Shown here in pieces: positions 29,060-38,155 of a stretch of DNA of 64,000 nucleotides. The position numbers and the translations under genes are program-made. The notes under the pieces were generated by a model. That model was given only the letters and a program-made list of their open reading frames with translations. It did no database searches and had not been told where the DNA came from. This DNA is from Bacillaceae bacterium SAS-127 (GTDB lineage Bacteria; Bacillota; Bacilli; Bacillales; Domibacillaceae): contig NKXN01000002.1 in the NCBI GenBank assembly GCA_002261155.1, positions 1-64,000 on the forward strand, written 5' to 3'. Positions within the stretch are counted from its first letter, which is position 1. Every line of letters begins with the position of its first letter.

Positions 29060-29691
29060 GTGTAAACATTGACGATTTAAAGTTTGATGAAAAAGGGCTC
29101 ATTCCTGCGGTTGTTCAAGATGCGGCAACTTATGAGGTGTTGACGCTCGCTTATATGAATAAAGAGTCCCTACAAAAAACGATCGAATTTGGTGAAACGT
29201 GGTTTTTTAGCCGCTCCCGTCAGGAACTATGGCATAAAGGAGAAACGAGCGGTCACACACAGAAAGTCGTCAATATTAAATACGATTGCGATCAAGATGC
29301 GCTCGTTGTGTTAGTAAAGCCGACAGGTCCAGCCTGTCACTTAGGAACAACTAGCTGCTTTGAACACTCCTTGTACGGTGAGCAAACGGAAACATTGCCT
29401 TATGTCATTTTACATAAGCTAGAGGAAGTCATCGCTGAAAGAGAAGAAAACCGACCTGAAGGAGCGTATACGACATACTTATTTGAAAAAGGCGTCGATA
29501 AAATTTTGAAGAAAGTCGGAGAGGAAGCAGCTGAAGTCATCATCGCCGCGAAAAATCGTGACAAAGATGAATTGCAATGGGAATCGGCGGATTTACTGTA
29601 CCACTTACTTGTCTTGCTGCGCGAGCAAAAGGTAGAATTGGCGGATGTCCTCGGTGTGCTAGCGAAGCGTCACGAGGAAAAATCGAAATAA
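29056..29691 (+). CDS. hisI: Bifunctional PR-AMP cyclohydrolase / PR-ATP pyrophosphatase
   Basis: This HisIE fusion catalyses steps two and three of the pathway. Residues 1-115 are the cyclohydrolase ([40 protein letters not shown]). Residues about 120-211 are the MazG-like pyrophosphohydrolase ([15 protein letters not shown]). It ends the operon. hisC is absent, as in B. subtilis, where the aminotransferase gene lies in the trp region. Confidence 0.96.
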   Translation: MSVNIDDLKFDEKGLIPAVVQDAATYEVLTLAYMNKESLQKTIEFGETWFFSRSRQELWHKGETSGHTQKVVNIKYDCDQDALVVLVKPTGPACHLGTTSCFEHSLYGEQTETLPYVILHKLEEVIAEREENRPEGAYTTYLFEKGVDKILKKVGEEAAEVIIAAKNRDKDELQWESADLLYHLLVLLREQKVELADVLGVLAKRHEEKSK

Positions 29692-29700
29692 ATGAATGGA

Positions 29701-29728
29701 AAAGCGAGGGAACGTGCCTCGCTTTTTT
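29701..29728 (+). terminator. Terminator of the his operon
   Basis: Stem AAAGCGAGG with CCTCGCTTT, 7-nt loop, then TTTTT. Confidence 0.88.
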
Positions 29729-29851
29729 ATCGTGTGAGCGAGATACGGCTTCGATGTTAAACCGCTTTCTTCACCATTCCAGCGCATGCTCCTTTTTCCA
29801 ATAATGTCGCTCTCCATTTTTGTTTTTTTGCGCCTGACAATTTCTTTTATA

Positions 29852-29860
29852 TGGTATACT
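29852..29860 (+). promoter_or_regulatory. Extended -10 promoter of yvcD
   Basis: TGG-TATACT (TATACT at 29855-29860) is an extended -10 element. A CTGACA 15 nt upstream is too close for a good -35. Confidence 0.45.
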
Positions 29861-29895
29861 ACATAGGTTAAGTATAAATGGCTCGGAGGATTTAC

Positions 29896-31404
29896 ATGAG
29901 AAAACACTCAAAGTTACGGGAGGAGAAGGGGAAAGTGATCTCCTTTTTGCCGACAGGTGAGTATTATTATAAAAAAGGGTTAAAGGCTCTGAGTAAAAGA
30001 GAGCTACCTAAGGCAAAAAAATATTTATCACGTGCGATGGATTTAGAGCCGCTGGAGCCGATGATTGCTTGTCAATTAGCAATTGTTGAAACGGAACTTG
30101 GAAATTTTGAACAGTCGAATGGGCTGCTTCATTTTATACTGGATGAATTAGACCCACTCGTTAGTGAATGCCATTATTTTTTAGCGAATAACTATGCACA
30201 TATGGGAATGTTTAAAGAAGCATTTAAACATGTTCAAGCTTATTTAGAGCAGGATGAGCAAGGGGATTTTCGCGAGGATGCGGAAGACCTGTTAGATTTA
30301 ATTACGATCGATGGCGAAGGAGAACTGGAGGATCTTTATGCTCAAGATGATTTAATTACGATGCAAGAAGAGGCTCGTTTTCTCCTTGAGGGTGGCAGCT
30401 ACGAAAAGGCCATTGAACGTTTAGAAGCCCTCATCGAAAAATATCCTGATTTTTGGTCTGCTTATAATAACTTAGCGCTTGCTCATTTTTATTTAGGACA
30501 TATTGAAAAAGCTCACGATGTGCTCAATGATGTGCTGGAGAAAAGCCCAGGAAATTTACATGCGCTAAGTAATATGGCAGTCTTTATGTATTACGAAAAG
30601 CAATACGGGTTACTGAAAGAGCTAGTCGAGCTTCTGAAGAAAATTAATCCGCTTTTGCCGGAGCAACAATATAAGCTAGGAGCTACATTTGCTTTAATTG
30701 GTCAATATGAAGAGGCGTATCGATGGTTAAAAAAACTGTATAAACGCGGCTTTGAGGGAGAATCATCGTTTTATTATTGGCTCGCTTATTCGGCTTACTT
30801 CACTGGGCGGGAGAAAGTGGCGCGTAAAGCTTGGAAATACGTGTTGCAACATAGCCCTGAAAAAGAAGGTTTGGAGCCTTGGAATGCAGAGGATCGTCAA
30901 AAGGAAGGGCTTGAGCATCATCCAGCGACAATCGTCCGCCGATTAAATAGCGAATACGAAGAAGAGCGTTTATTCGGTATTTTTTTATTTTCGCTATCGG
31001 ACGATCAAAAGCAAGTGATGAGTCATCCGGATTTTTGTGAGATTGAATCCCTTGATTTTCGGGAAAAAATATACTTAGCTACTGTGTTAGGGATGCCGAT
31101 CACGGAGCAGCTGAAGGATGAAGCAAACGTTCAATTAGCTCATCAAACAGCTTTGATATTACATGGACAGTTTCAGCCGATCGGTGCGGAGGAAGCTGGC
31201 TTAATTATGTTATGGTTTACCGTCTTTCATGAGATGGAGCAAGTAACAAAGATGAAAAATCCATCTGCTTTTGCGGCAGCGACAGAATATGTGTGGCGAA
31301 AGTTCCGCGGAGAAAAAGAGTCGCAAGCAAGTCTTGCTGAAAAGTATGACGTATCGCTTTCGACGGTGCAGAAGTATGTCAAATTTGTGAGAGAAAGCCT
31401 TTAA
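29896..31404 (+). CDS. yvcD: YvcD-like TPR-repeat protein
   Basis: A 502-residue soluble protein with tetratricopeptide repeats over most of its length (for example ACQLAIVETELGNFEQSNGLL, AYNNLALAHFYLGHIEKAHDVL, YKLGATFALIGQYEEAYRWL). The C-terminal helix-turn-helix-like end (SLAEKYDVSLSTVQKYVKFVRE) suggests DNA or partner binding. It corresponds to B. subtilis YvcD, between the his operon and trxB; function unknown. ATG 29896 has CGGAGGA upstream. No transmembrane segment is seen. Confidence 0.82.
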   Translation: MRKHSKLREEKGKVISFLPTGEYYYKKGLKALSKRELPKAKKYLSRAMDLEPLEPMIACQLAIVETELGNFEQSNGLLHFILDELDPLVSECHYFLANNYAHMGMFKEAFKHVQAYLEQDEQGDFREDAEDLLDLITIDGEGELEDLYAQDDLITMQEEARFLLEGGSYEKAIERLEALIEKYPDFWSAYNNLALAHFYLGHIEKAHDVLNDVLEKSPGNLHALSNMAVFMYYEKQYGLLKELVELLKKINPLLPEQQYKLGATFALIGQYEEAYRWLKKLYKRGFEGESSFYYWLAYSAYFTGREKVARKAWKYVLQHSPEKEGLEPWNAEDRQKEGLEHHPATIVRRLNSEYEEERLFGIFLFSLSDDQKQVMSHPDFCEIESLDFREKIYLATVLGMPITEQLKDEANVQLAHQTALILHGQFQPIGAEEAGLIMLWFTVFHEMEQVTKMKNPSAFAAATEYVWRKFRGEKESQASLAEKYDVSLSTVQKYVKFVRESL

Positions 31405-31496
31405 CAAGCATAAAAATAGACGAAACGTCACACATTGAGTACGATATGAGTATAGAATAAAAAATACGTTTTAGGGTATATTTAAAATGAGAGTAA

Positions 31497-32468
<972 letters not shown>

Positions 32469-32527
32469 GACGGGAAAGTTTAATCGACTGTTAATGAAAC
32501 CGTAATAGAGGTGAAATATTTTTCCGC

Positions 32528-32533
32528 TATACT
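32528..32533 (+). promoter_or_regulatory. Isolated -10-like element between trxB and its terminator
   Basis: TATACT stands about 55 nt before a strong terminator, without a clear -35. If used it would make a very short RNA. I see nothing else in 32469-32587. Confidence 0.25.
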
Positions 32534-32587
32534 ATCATTAGCAGTTTAATACACCCCCTAAGTATTAACGTATATCCCTACTTTATG

Positions 32588-32638
32588 AGGTTGTCTTGGT
32601 CACATAATCGATGTGAGCGAGGCAACCTGCTTTTTTTT
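32588..32638 (+). terminator. Terminator after trxB
   Basis: A long stem (AGGTTG, then CTTGGTCACAT pairing with ATGTGAGCGAG and CAACCT) followed by GC and eight T. Confidence 0.88.
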
Positions 32639-32758
32639 GAAAAAAACCTCTACTCTTATTACATTAACCTAGCATTGAGATCGGTGGAAAGAACATAGTA
32701 TAATAATAAAAATAGTAAAATGCCGGCGTTTCGTCGAATCGGCTTGAGGTGATCATTT

Positions 32759-33217
32759 GTGCAACGTGTAACAAATTGTTTATTGTTAAAGGATGACAAA
32801 GTTTTATTGCTGCAAAAGCCGCGCCGAAACTGGTGGGTTGCTCCAGGTGGAAAGATGGAAGCTGGAGAATCGATCAGAGATGCGGCTATTCGTGAATTTC
32901 GGGAAGAGACAGGCATTTATTTACGCAATCCAAGTGTGAAGGGAATATTTAGCTTTATCATTAAAGAGAAGGATGAAATTATTTCCGAATGGATGATGTT
33001 TACCTTTTTTGCAACGGAAAGTGATGGAGTGAATATTGTAGAGAGTGAAGAAGGAAAGCTGGAATGGCATGCGATCGATATGATTAAGGAGCTTCCAATG
33101 GCGGAAGGAGATCGTCATATCCTTGAGTACATGGTTCATGGATCGGGTATTCTTTACGGAGCCTTTACATATACACCAGACTTTACACTACTATCTTACC
33201 GATTAGATCCAAGCTAG
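32759..33217 (+). CDS. yvcI: YvcI-like Nudix hydrolase
   Basis: A 152-residue Nudix hydrolase with the box GGKMEAGESIRDAAIREF followed by REETGI, matching GX5EX7REUXEEXGU. The family hydrolyses nucleoside diphosphates linked to another moiety; the substrate is not known. It starts at GTG 32759 with GAGGTGAT upstream and leads the yvcI-rapZ-yvcK-whiA-crh cluster. Confidence 0.88.
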   Translation: MQRVTNCLLLKDDKVLLLQKPRRNWWVAPGGKMEAGESIRDAAIREFREETGIYLRNPSVKGIFSFIIKEKDEIISEWMMFTFFATESDGVNIVESEEGKLEWHAIDMIKELPMAEGDRHILEYMVHGSGILYGAFTYTPDFTLLSYRLDPS

Positions 33218-33238
33218 AAAAAAGAGAGGAGAAGGAAC

Positions 33239-34132
33239 ATGAACACAAATGTGGGAAACGATGTGCAATTAGTCATTATTACTGGAATGTCTGGTGCTGG
33301 GAAGACCGTCGCTATTCAAAGCTTTGAAGACCTTGGTTTTTATTGCGTCGATAATTTGCCGCCGACATTGCTGCCGAAGTTTTTGGAACTCATGAAGGAC
33401 GCTAATAATCAAATGAATAAAGTAGCGGTAGTGATGGATATGCGCGGACGTGAATTCTTTGATCACTTAATTAAGTCGCTTGATGAAGTAGTTGAAATGT
33501 CTGAATTAGCACCAAAAATACTTTTCCTTGATGCGGAGGAATCTGTGCTTGTCCGCCGCTATAAAGAAACAAGGCGTTCTCACCCACTGTCTCCAACTGG
33601 CTTGCCGTTAGATGGAATTCGCCAAGAACGCGAACTGTTAGAGGAGTTAAAGGGGCGGGCGCAATTCATTTACAATACATCTGAAATGAAACCGAAAGAC
33701 TTACGTGAAAAAATCTTAACCGAATTTTCGTTAAACAAAAAGTCAGTCTTTACCGTCAATATGATGTCATTTGGGTTTAAGCATGGTTTGCCAATTGATG
33801 CTGATCTCGTCTTTGACGTTCGTTTTCTGCCGAATCCGCACTATATCGACCATATGAGACCACGAACAGGGCTAGAGGAAGATGTCGCGACGTACGTATT
33901 AAAATGGAGTGACACGCAGAAGTTTTTAGAAAAAACCATTGATTTATTAACATTTATGCTTCCACATTACAAAATGGAAGGGAAGTCTCAGCTCGTCATT
34001 GCGATCGGATGCACAGGAGGACAGCATCGTTCTGTCGCTTTATCGGAATATATCGGTAACCATTTCTCGAATGATTATGAGACGCGCATTACACACCGCG
34101 ACATTAATAAGCGCAAGGCGAAAAAATTATGA
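33239..34132 (+). CDS. rapZ: RapZ/YvcJ nucleotide-binding protein
   Basis: RapZ-family P-loop proteins bind GTP or ATP; in E. coli RapZ is the RNase adaptor for GlmZ decay and senses glucosamine-6-phosphate. The B. subtilis member YvcJ affects competence. The 297-residue protein has Walker A GMSGAGKT near residue 17, the [11 protein letters not shown] segment and the C-terminal [11 protein letters not shown] motif. It overlaps yvcK by four bases. Confidence 0.93.
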   Translation: MNTNVGNDVQLVIITGMSGAGKTVAIQSFEDLGFYCVDNLPPTLLPKFLELMKDANNQMNKVAVVMDMRGREFFDHLIKSLDEVVEMSELAPKILFLDAEESVLVRRYKETRRSHPLSPTGLPLDGIRQERELLEELKGRAQFIYNTSEMKPKDLREKILTEFSLNKKSVFTVNMMSFGFKHGLPIDADLVFDVRFLPNPHYIDHMRPRTGLEEDVATYVLKWSDTQKFLEKTIDLLTFMLPHYKMEGKSQLVIAIGCTGGQHRSVALSEYIGNHFSNDYETRITHRDINKRKAKKL

Positions 34133-35094
34133 AGAATCATCAACAGCCAAAAGTTGTGATTATCGGTGGAGGCACAGGTCTATCGGTTTTGCTTCGTGGT
34201 TTGAAGAAGCATCCCATTGATTTAACCGCCATTGTAACAGTAGCGGATGACGGCGGCAGTTCTGGACGTTTGCGCGATGAGCTCAACATCCCACCTCCTG
34301 GGGATATCCGCAATGTGCTCGCCGCTTTGTCGGATGTGGAGCCATTATTAGAAAATATGTTCCAACATCGTTTTAGTACAGCAAATGAACTATCGGGCCA
34401 TTCCCTTGGCAATTTAATGATTGCCGCGATGACTTCGATCACAGGTGACTTTGTGCATGCTGTTCAAGAAATGAGCCGAGTGCTTAATGTCCGTGGAAAG
34501 GTGCTGCCGGCGGCGAATCAAAGCGTCGTCCTTCATGCTGAAATGGAAGATGGCACGATCGTATCCGGCGAGTCGAAAATTCCTTACTCAGGTAAAAGAA
34601 TTAAGCGCGTGTTTTTAACACCGGGGGATATACAGCCTTTGCCTGAGACGGTTCGAGCGATTCGAGAAGCTGACTTAATTATCGTCGGACCGGGAAGCCT
34701 GTATACAAGTATTTTGCCGAACTTACTCGTTCCGCAAATTGGAGAAGAAGTGTGCAATACGAAAGCACGAAAAGTATATATTTGTAATTTAATGACACAG
34801 GCCGGCGAAACGCTCGACTTCACCGCAAGCGATCACGTGAAAGCGATTTATGACCATATGGCCTGTGCTTTTATTGATACTATACTCGTCAACAACGAGC
34901 CCATCCCGGTACAAATTCAAGAGAAATATAAAGAAGAGCTGGCGAAACCAGTCGTGTATGATATCGACCTCTTGAAATCATTAGGGCTCAACGTCATTTT
35001 TGATGATATCGTCACTAGGGAAGGTGGCGTGATTCGTCATGATACAAACAAAGTGGCGGACATCTTATCGAACTTAATTAAAGAAAAAAATTAA
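34129..35094 (+). CDS. yvcK: YvcK, gluconeogenesis/morphogenesis factor (CofD-like)
   Basis: YvcK binds UDP-sugars and is needed for growth and cell shape on gluconeogenic carbon sources. The 321-residue protein has the [14 protein letters not shown] start, [10 protein letters not shown] near residue 40 and [15 protein letters not shown] near 185, typical of the CofD-like Rossmann fold. It is translationally coupled to rapZ. Confidence 0.95.
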   Translation: MKNHQQPKVVIIGGGTGLSVLLRGLKKHPIDLTAIVTVADDGGSSGRLRDELNIPPPGDIRNVLAALSDVEPLLENMFQHRFSTANELSGHSLGNLMIAAMTSITGDFVHAVQEMSRVLNVRGKVLPAANQSVVLHAEMEDGTIVSGESKIPYSGKRIKRVFLTPGDIQPLPETVRAIREADLIIVGPGSLYTSILPNLLVPQIGEEVCNTKARKVYICNLMTQAGETLDFTASDHVKAIYDHMACAFIDTILVNNEPIPVQIQEKYKEELAKPVVYDIDLLKSLGLNVIFDDIVTREGGVIRHDTNKVADILSNLIKEKN

Positions 35095-35139
35095 ACCTTA
35101 TACTATAGAACGAGCATCTCAGATAGGGGGGTGTCTCAT

Positions 35140-36084
35140 ATGTCTTTTGCTTCGGAAACGAAAAAAGAACTAACGACCGTTGAAGGAAATAGTTGCTGTG
35201 CGAAAGCGGAACTTTCTGCGCTTATTCGAATGAATGGATCACTTTCATTTTCAAATCGCTTGCTCGTTGTAAATATTCAAACAGAGAATGCAGCGATCGC
35301 TCGAAGAATATATGTGTTATTAAAGAAAAACTATGAAGTGGAAGTAGAACTGCTCGTTCGTAAAAAGATGAGGTTGAAAAAGAATAACGTCTACATTGTT
35401 AGGCTGAAGGAACAGGCAAGAGAGATATTAGAAGACTTATTGATTATTGAAACCGGCTTTTCCTTTGTTCATAACATTTCGGCCAAGCTGATTGAGAATC
35501 AATGCTGTAAACGTGCTTACTTACGGGGAGCCTTCCTTGCCGGTGGATCGGTGAATAACCCAGAAACGTCTTCTTATCATTTGGAGATTTTCTCCCTATA
35601 TCAAGAGCATAATGAAGCTTTGAGTGAATTGATGAACGTCTTTGATCTCAATAGTAAAACATTAGAGCGAAAAAAAGGGTTTATTACCTATTTAAAGGAA
35701 GCGGAGAAAATCACGGAATTTTTAAACATTATTGGTGCGCACAGTGCCTTACTTCGATTTGAAGATGTCCGCATTGTCCGCGATATGAGAAACTCGGTGA
35801 ACCGACTGGTGAACTGTGAAACCGCTAACTTGAATAAAACGATTGGTGCAGCTTTGCGCCAAGTTGAAAATATACGCTATATCGAAGAGGCAGTCGGTCT
35901 GCAAGTACTGCCAGATAAACTGCGCGAAATTGCCGAACTGCGAGTGACGCATCAAGATGTGACATTGAAAGAACTAGGAGAAATGGTATCTGGAGGGAAA
36001 ATTAGCAAATCAGGTATTAACCATCGTCTCCGTAAAATAGATGAAATCGCTGACAAAATTAGAGCGAGCGAACCGATCGAATAA
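35140..36084 (+). CDS. whiA: WhiA, LAGLIDADG-like DNA-binding protein
   Basis: In B. subtilis WhiA influences cell division and nucleoid organisation; in actinomycetes it is a sporulation regulator. The 314-residue protein joins a degenerate LAGLIDADG domain ([23 protein letters not shown]-like region near 128) to a C-terminal helix-turn-helix (ITLKELGEM-like, [17 protein letters not shown]). ATG 35140 has a G-rich site 8 nt upstream; a GTG nine bases earlier is less likely. Confidence 0.94.
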   Translation: MSFASETKKELTTVEGNSCCAKAELSALIRMNGSLSFSNRLLVVNIQTENAAIARRIYVLLKKNYEVEVELLVRKKMRLKKNNVYIVRLKEQAREILEDLLIIETGFSFVHNISAKLIENQCCKRAYLRGAFLAGGSVNNPETSSYHLEIFSLYQEHNEALSELMNVFDLNSKTLERKKGFITYLKEAEKITEFLNIIGAHSALLRFEDVRIVRDMRNSVNRLVNCETANLNKTIGAALRQVENIRYIEEAVGLQVLPDKLREIAELRVTHQDVTLKELGEMVSGGKISKSGINHRLRKIDEIADKIRASEPIE

Positions 36085-36106
36085 GTAAGAAGAGGGGGGA
36101 AACAAA

Positions 36107-36370
36107 GTGGTTGAAAAAACAACAAACGTGCAATTGAAGATGGGACTTCAAGCGCGTCCAGCAGCCTTATTTGTGCAGGAGGCCAATCGCTTTTCTTCGG
36201 AAATTTTCCTTGAGAAAGACGGCAAGAAAGTAAATGCCAAAAGCATCATGGGCATTATGAGCCTAGCGATTAACCGCGGCTGCTCCGTCACCATCTCCGT
36301 TGACGGACACGATGAACAAAGCGCATTAGAGGCGTTAGTAGCCTTCGTTGAACAGGAAGGTAACTATTAA
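36107..36370 (+). CDS. crh: Crh, catabolite repression HPr-like protein
   Basis: Crh is an HPr homologue that acts only in regulation: phosphorylated on Ser46 by HprK, it binds CcpA. The 87-residue protein has Gln15 in place of the PTS-active His15 and keeps Ser46 (KSIMGIMSL), which marks it as Crh and not HPr. It starts at GTG 36107 after a GGGGGG site and closes the cluster. Its presence implies a working HprK, relevant to the frameshift at 15973. Confidence 0.96.
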   Translation: MVEKTTNVQLKMGLQARPAALFVQEANRFSSEIFLEKDGKKVNAKSIMGIMSLAINRGCSVTISVDGHDEQSALEALVAFVEQEGNY

Positions 36371-36414
36371 AAAACACCTGAATGATGGATCGCTCCATTG
36401 TTCAGGTGTTTTTT
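36369..36414. terminator. Bidirectional terminator after crh
   Basis: Perfect 14-bp arms (AAAAAACACCTGAA and TTCAGGTGTTTTTT) with an inner ATGGA/TCCAT hairpin. The A run on one side and T run on the other make it suitable for both crh and the opposing clpP transcript. Confidence 0.9.
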
Positions 36415-36422
36415 GATTTATT

Positions 36423-36570
36423 TATCCAGCTACAGGTTCCACTGACTAGTAGACTTCTTCTCTCCTCCTTGCGATTAGTCAACATCGATTCACTGTCGTT
36501 CATCATGTTTTCCTTTATCTCGTGCGGAGAGCTCGAGTCCATACGTCGCTAACCGGAACCTTCCGCTTTT
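36423..36570 (-). repeat. Dispersed repeat, copy 2 (sense, downstream of clpP)
   Basis: Read on the minus strand, it starts AAAAGCGGAAG right at the clpP stop codon. It shares most of its length with 22888-23050, including GAACGACAGTGAATCGATG and CGCAAGGAGGAGA. As with copy 1 it lies immediately downstream of a gene in the same orientation. Confidence 0.85.
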
Positions 36571-37168
36571 ATTTATTTTCCGGAAGTTCGTTACGTGTAA
36601 GAATTTTATCGATTAAACCGTATTCTAATGCACGCTCAGCTGTCATGAAGTTATCGCGATCTGTATCTTTAGAAATGACTTCAAGTGATTGACCTGTACG
36701 CTCAGCTAGAATTTGGTTTAGTTTTTCACGAAGGAACAAGATGCGTTTCGCAGCAATTTCGATTTCCGTTGCTTGACCTTGCGCGCCACCAAGTGGTTGG
36801 TGAATCATTACTTCACTGTTTGGTAGAGCGAAGCGTTTGCCTTTCGTTCCAGCTGCCAGCAAGAATGCTCCCATAGAAGCAGCCATACCGATACAAATCG
36901 TTTGAACATCTGGCTTAATATACTGGATCGTATCATAAATCGCCATACCAGCTGTAATGCTTCCACCTGGGCTGTTGATGTAGATGGAAATGTCCTTCTC
37001 TGGATCTTCTGCTTGAAGGAATAATAATTGGGAAACGATCGAGTTCGCCACATTGTCATCAATGCCGCTTCCAAGCATAATGATGCGATCCTTTAGCAAA
37101 CGAGAGTAAATATCGTACGCACGCTCTCCTCGGTTTGTTTGTTCAATAACTGTAGGAATTAGATTCAT
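36569..37168 (-). CDS. clpP: ATP-dependent Clp protease proteolytic subunit
   Basis: ClpP is the serine peptidase chamber that works with ClpC, ClpX and ClpE in protein quality control and stress regulation. The 199-residue protein has the catalytic Ser in [11 protein letters not shown] (about 98), His in [12 protein letters not shown] (about 123) and a later Asp. AGGAGGAAAG precedes the ATG. A CtsR box overlaps its promoter. Confidence 0.97.
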   Translation of the reverse strand: MNLIPTVIEQTNRGERAYDIYSRLLKDRIIMLGSGIDDNVANSIVSQLLFLQAEDPEKDISIYINSPGGSITAGMAIYDTIQYIKPDVQTICIGMAASMGAFLLAAGTKGKRFALPNSEVMIHQPLGGAQGQATEIEIAAKRILFLREKLNQILAERTGQSLEVISKDTDRDNFMTAERALEYGLIDKILTRNELPENK

Positions 37169-37218
37169 GGTCTTTCCTCCTTAAGAATGGTTTTGTAAGA
37201 AAATCTTATGTAATGTTT

Positions 37219-37248
37219 ATCATACAGTGATGGTCAATGAAGGTCAAA
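37219..37248 (-). promoter_or_regulatory. clpP promoter with overlapping CtsR operator
   Basis: The plus strand reads GGTCAATGAAGGTCAAA at 37232-37248, a 7-3-7 direct repeat of RGTCAAA matching the CtsR heptad operator. On the minus strand, TTGACC (37242-37247), a 17-nt spacer and TATGAT (37219-37224) form a SigA promoter. CtsR would therefore cover the -35 region and repress clpP until heat or protein stress. Confidence 0.88.
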
Positions 37249-37392
37249 CATTAAGCTTCAAATATTAACATTTTCTCTTTAATATAATTTTCTAGTATGT
37301 CCAATAAAAGTCCTGCTAAACAGCACGAAATAATTGCATATTGCAATTTCTGATATATTCCGCTATAATTTTGTAATGTACTTAAACATTTT

Positions 37393-37464
37393 GCCCTCGT
37401 GGTGCAACGGATAGCACGTGAGATTCCGGTTCTTAAAATGGGGGTTCGATTCCCTCCGAGGGCG
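37393..37464 (+). tRNA. tRNA-Arg (anticodon CCG)
   Basis: A 72-nt cloverleaf: acceptor GCCCTCG with CGAGGGC and discriminator G; D arm GTGC/GCAC; anticodon arm TGAGA-TTCCGGT-TCTTA with CCG at the anticodon; T arm GGGGG-TTCGATT-CCCTC. CCA is not encoded. It reads Arg CGG codons. B. subtilis also has a lone tRNA-Arg next to clpP. Confidence 0.95.
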
Positions 37465-37478
37465 TTGGAAAATCTAGT

Positions 37479-37528
37479 AAACCTCTATGTTTTGCGACAT
37501 TTTTTGTTGCGATTCGTGGAGGTTTTTT
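37479..37528 (+). terminator. Terminator after tRNA-Arg
   Basis: AAACCTC pairs with GAGGTTT around a long loop, followed by TTTT. Confidence 0.65.
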
Positions 37529-37610
37529 GTATTAAAATGAACAGCATCATCTATGACTCTATTATGTTATACTATATTTATGTAAAATATTTGTAAATAA
37601 GGTGATGAGT

Positions 37611-37739
37611 TTGAAAAAGCATATGGTAATTAAATATTGCATCGGAACAGGTGTATTGATTTATTTGGCTGCTTTTGCACTCCCTGATTTTGTTCGGGGA
37701 TTTATTAAAGGCTTTATTGAAGGTATGTATGGAGTGTGA
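37611..37739 (+). CDS. Small hydrophobic peptide, 42 residues
   Basis: A TTG start at 37611 with AAGGTGATG about 6 nt upstream opens a 42-codon frame ending at TGA 37737-37739. The peptide has a basic N-terminus (MKKHMVIKY), one hydrophobic stretch (about residues 10-25) and a GFIKGFIEGMYGV tail. An extended -10 (TGTTATACT near 37566-37574) lies upstream and a strong terminator follows, so it looks like a real monocistronic gene. I do not recognise it. Confidence 0.55.
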   Translation: MKKHMVIKYCIGTGVLIYLAAFALPDFVRGFIKGFIEGMYGV

Positions 37740-37752
37740 AATGTTATAAATG

Positions 37753-37786
37753 AATGGGGTGATGCTCAATGAACATCACCCCATTT
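37753..37786. terminator. Terminator between the small peptide gene and yxeA
   Basis: Perfect 12-bp arms (AATGGGGTGATG and CATCACCCCATT, 9-nt loop), then TTGTCTTATTTT on the plus strand. It probably also serves the converging yxeA operon. Confidence 0.82.
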
Positions 37787-37789
37787 GTC

Positions 37790-38149
37790 TTATTTTAATT
37801 CCTTTTTCACCCTATCAGGAAGCTCCGCTTGTTGCACTTCTTGATAAGAAGTAACTTCATTTTCACCCTTTACAAACACTTCAAGGTAAGCGTCGTGGTG
37901 AAGTGGGTTTTGACTTGTGAATTCGAGCGGTTTTGTCTCGCCTTTTTCGTTAACGGCTTCTAATTGATATTCGTAGCGCGTCCACTTTTCTCCTGTGTCG
38001 GTTATGTCTCCGATTTCTTTTCCGTCTGTTGTAATTTTGACGAAGTAGCTGTCGGCTCCGAGTCTGTTTACGTTCACGTTTTGGATGAATAAAATGAACC
38101 CGACAAATAAAGCAGCAAGTATTCCGATAAATATTACTAATTTTTTCAT
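37790..38149 (-). CDS. YxeA-family (DUF1093) secreted protein
   Basis: A 119-residue protein with an N-terminal hydrophobic signal or anchor helix (about 3-22) and a DUF1093 domain (YFVKITTDGKEI...YEYQLEAVNEKGETKPLEF). YxeA proteins are encoded beside Bce-type ABC transporters such as YxdLM in B. subtilis; their role is unclear. It starts six bases after the permease stop, so it is the last gene of that operon. Confidence 0.82.
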   Translation of the reverse strand: MKKLVIFIGILAALFVGFILFIQNVNVNRLGADSYFVKITTDGKEIGDITDTGEKWTRYEYQLEAVNEKGETKPLEFTSQNPLHHDAYLEVFVKGENEVTSYQEVQQAELPDRVKKELK

Positions 38150-38155
38150 AAAGAT

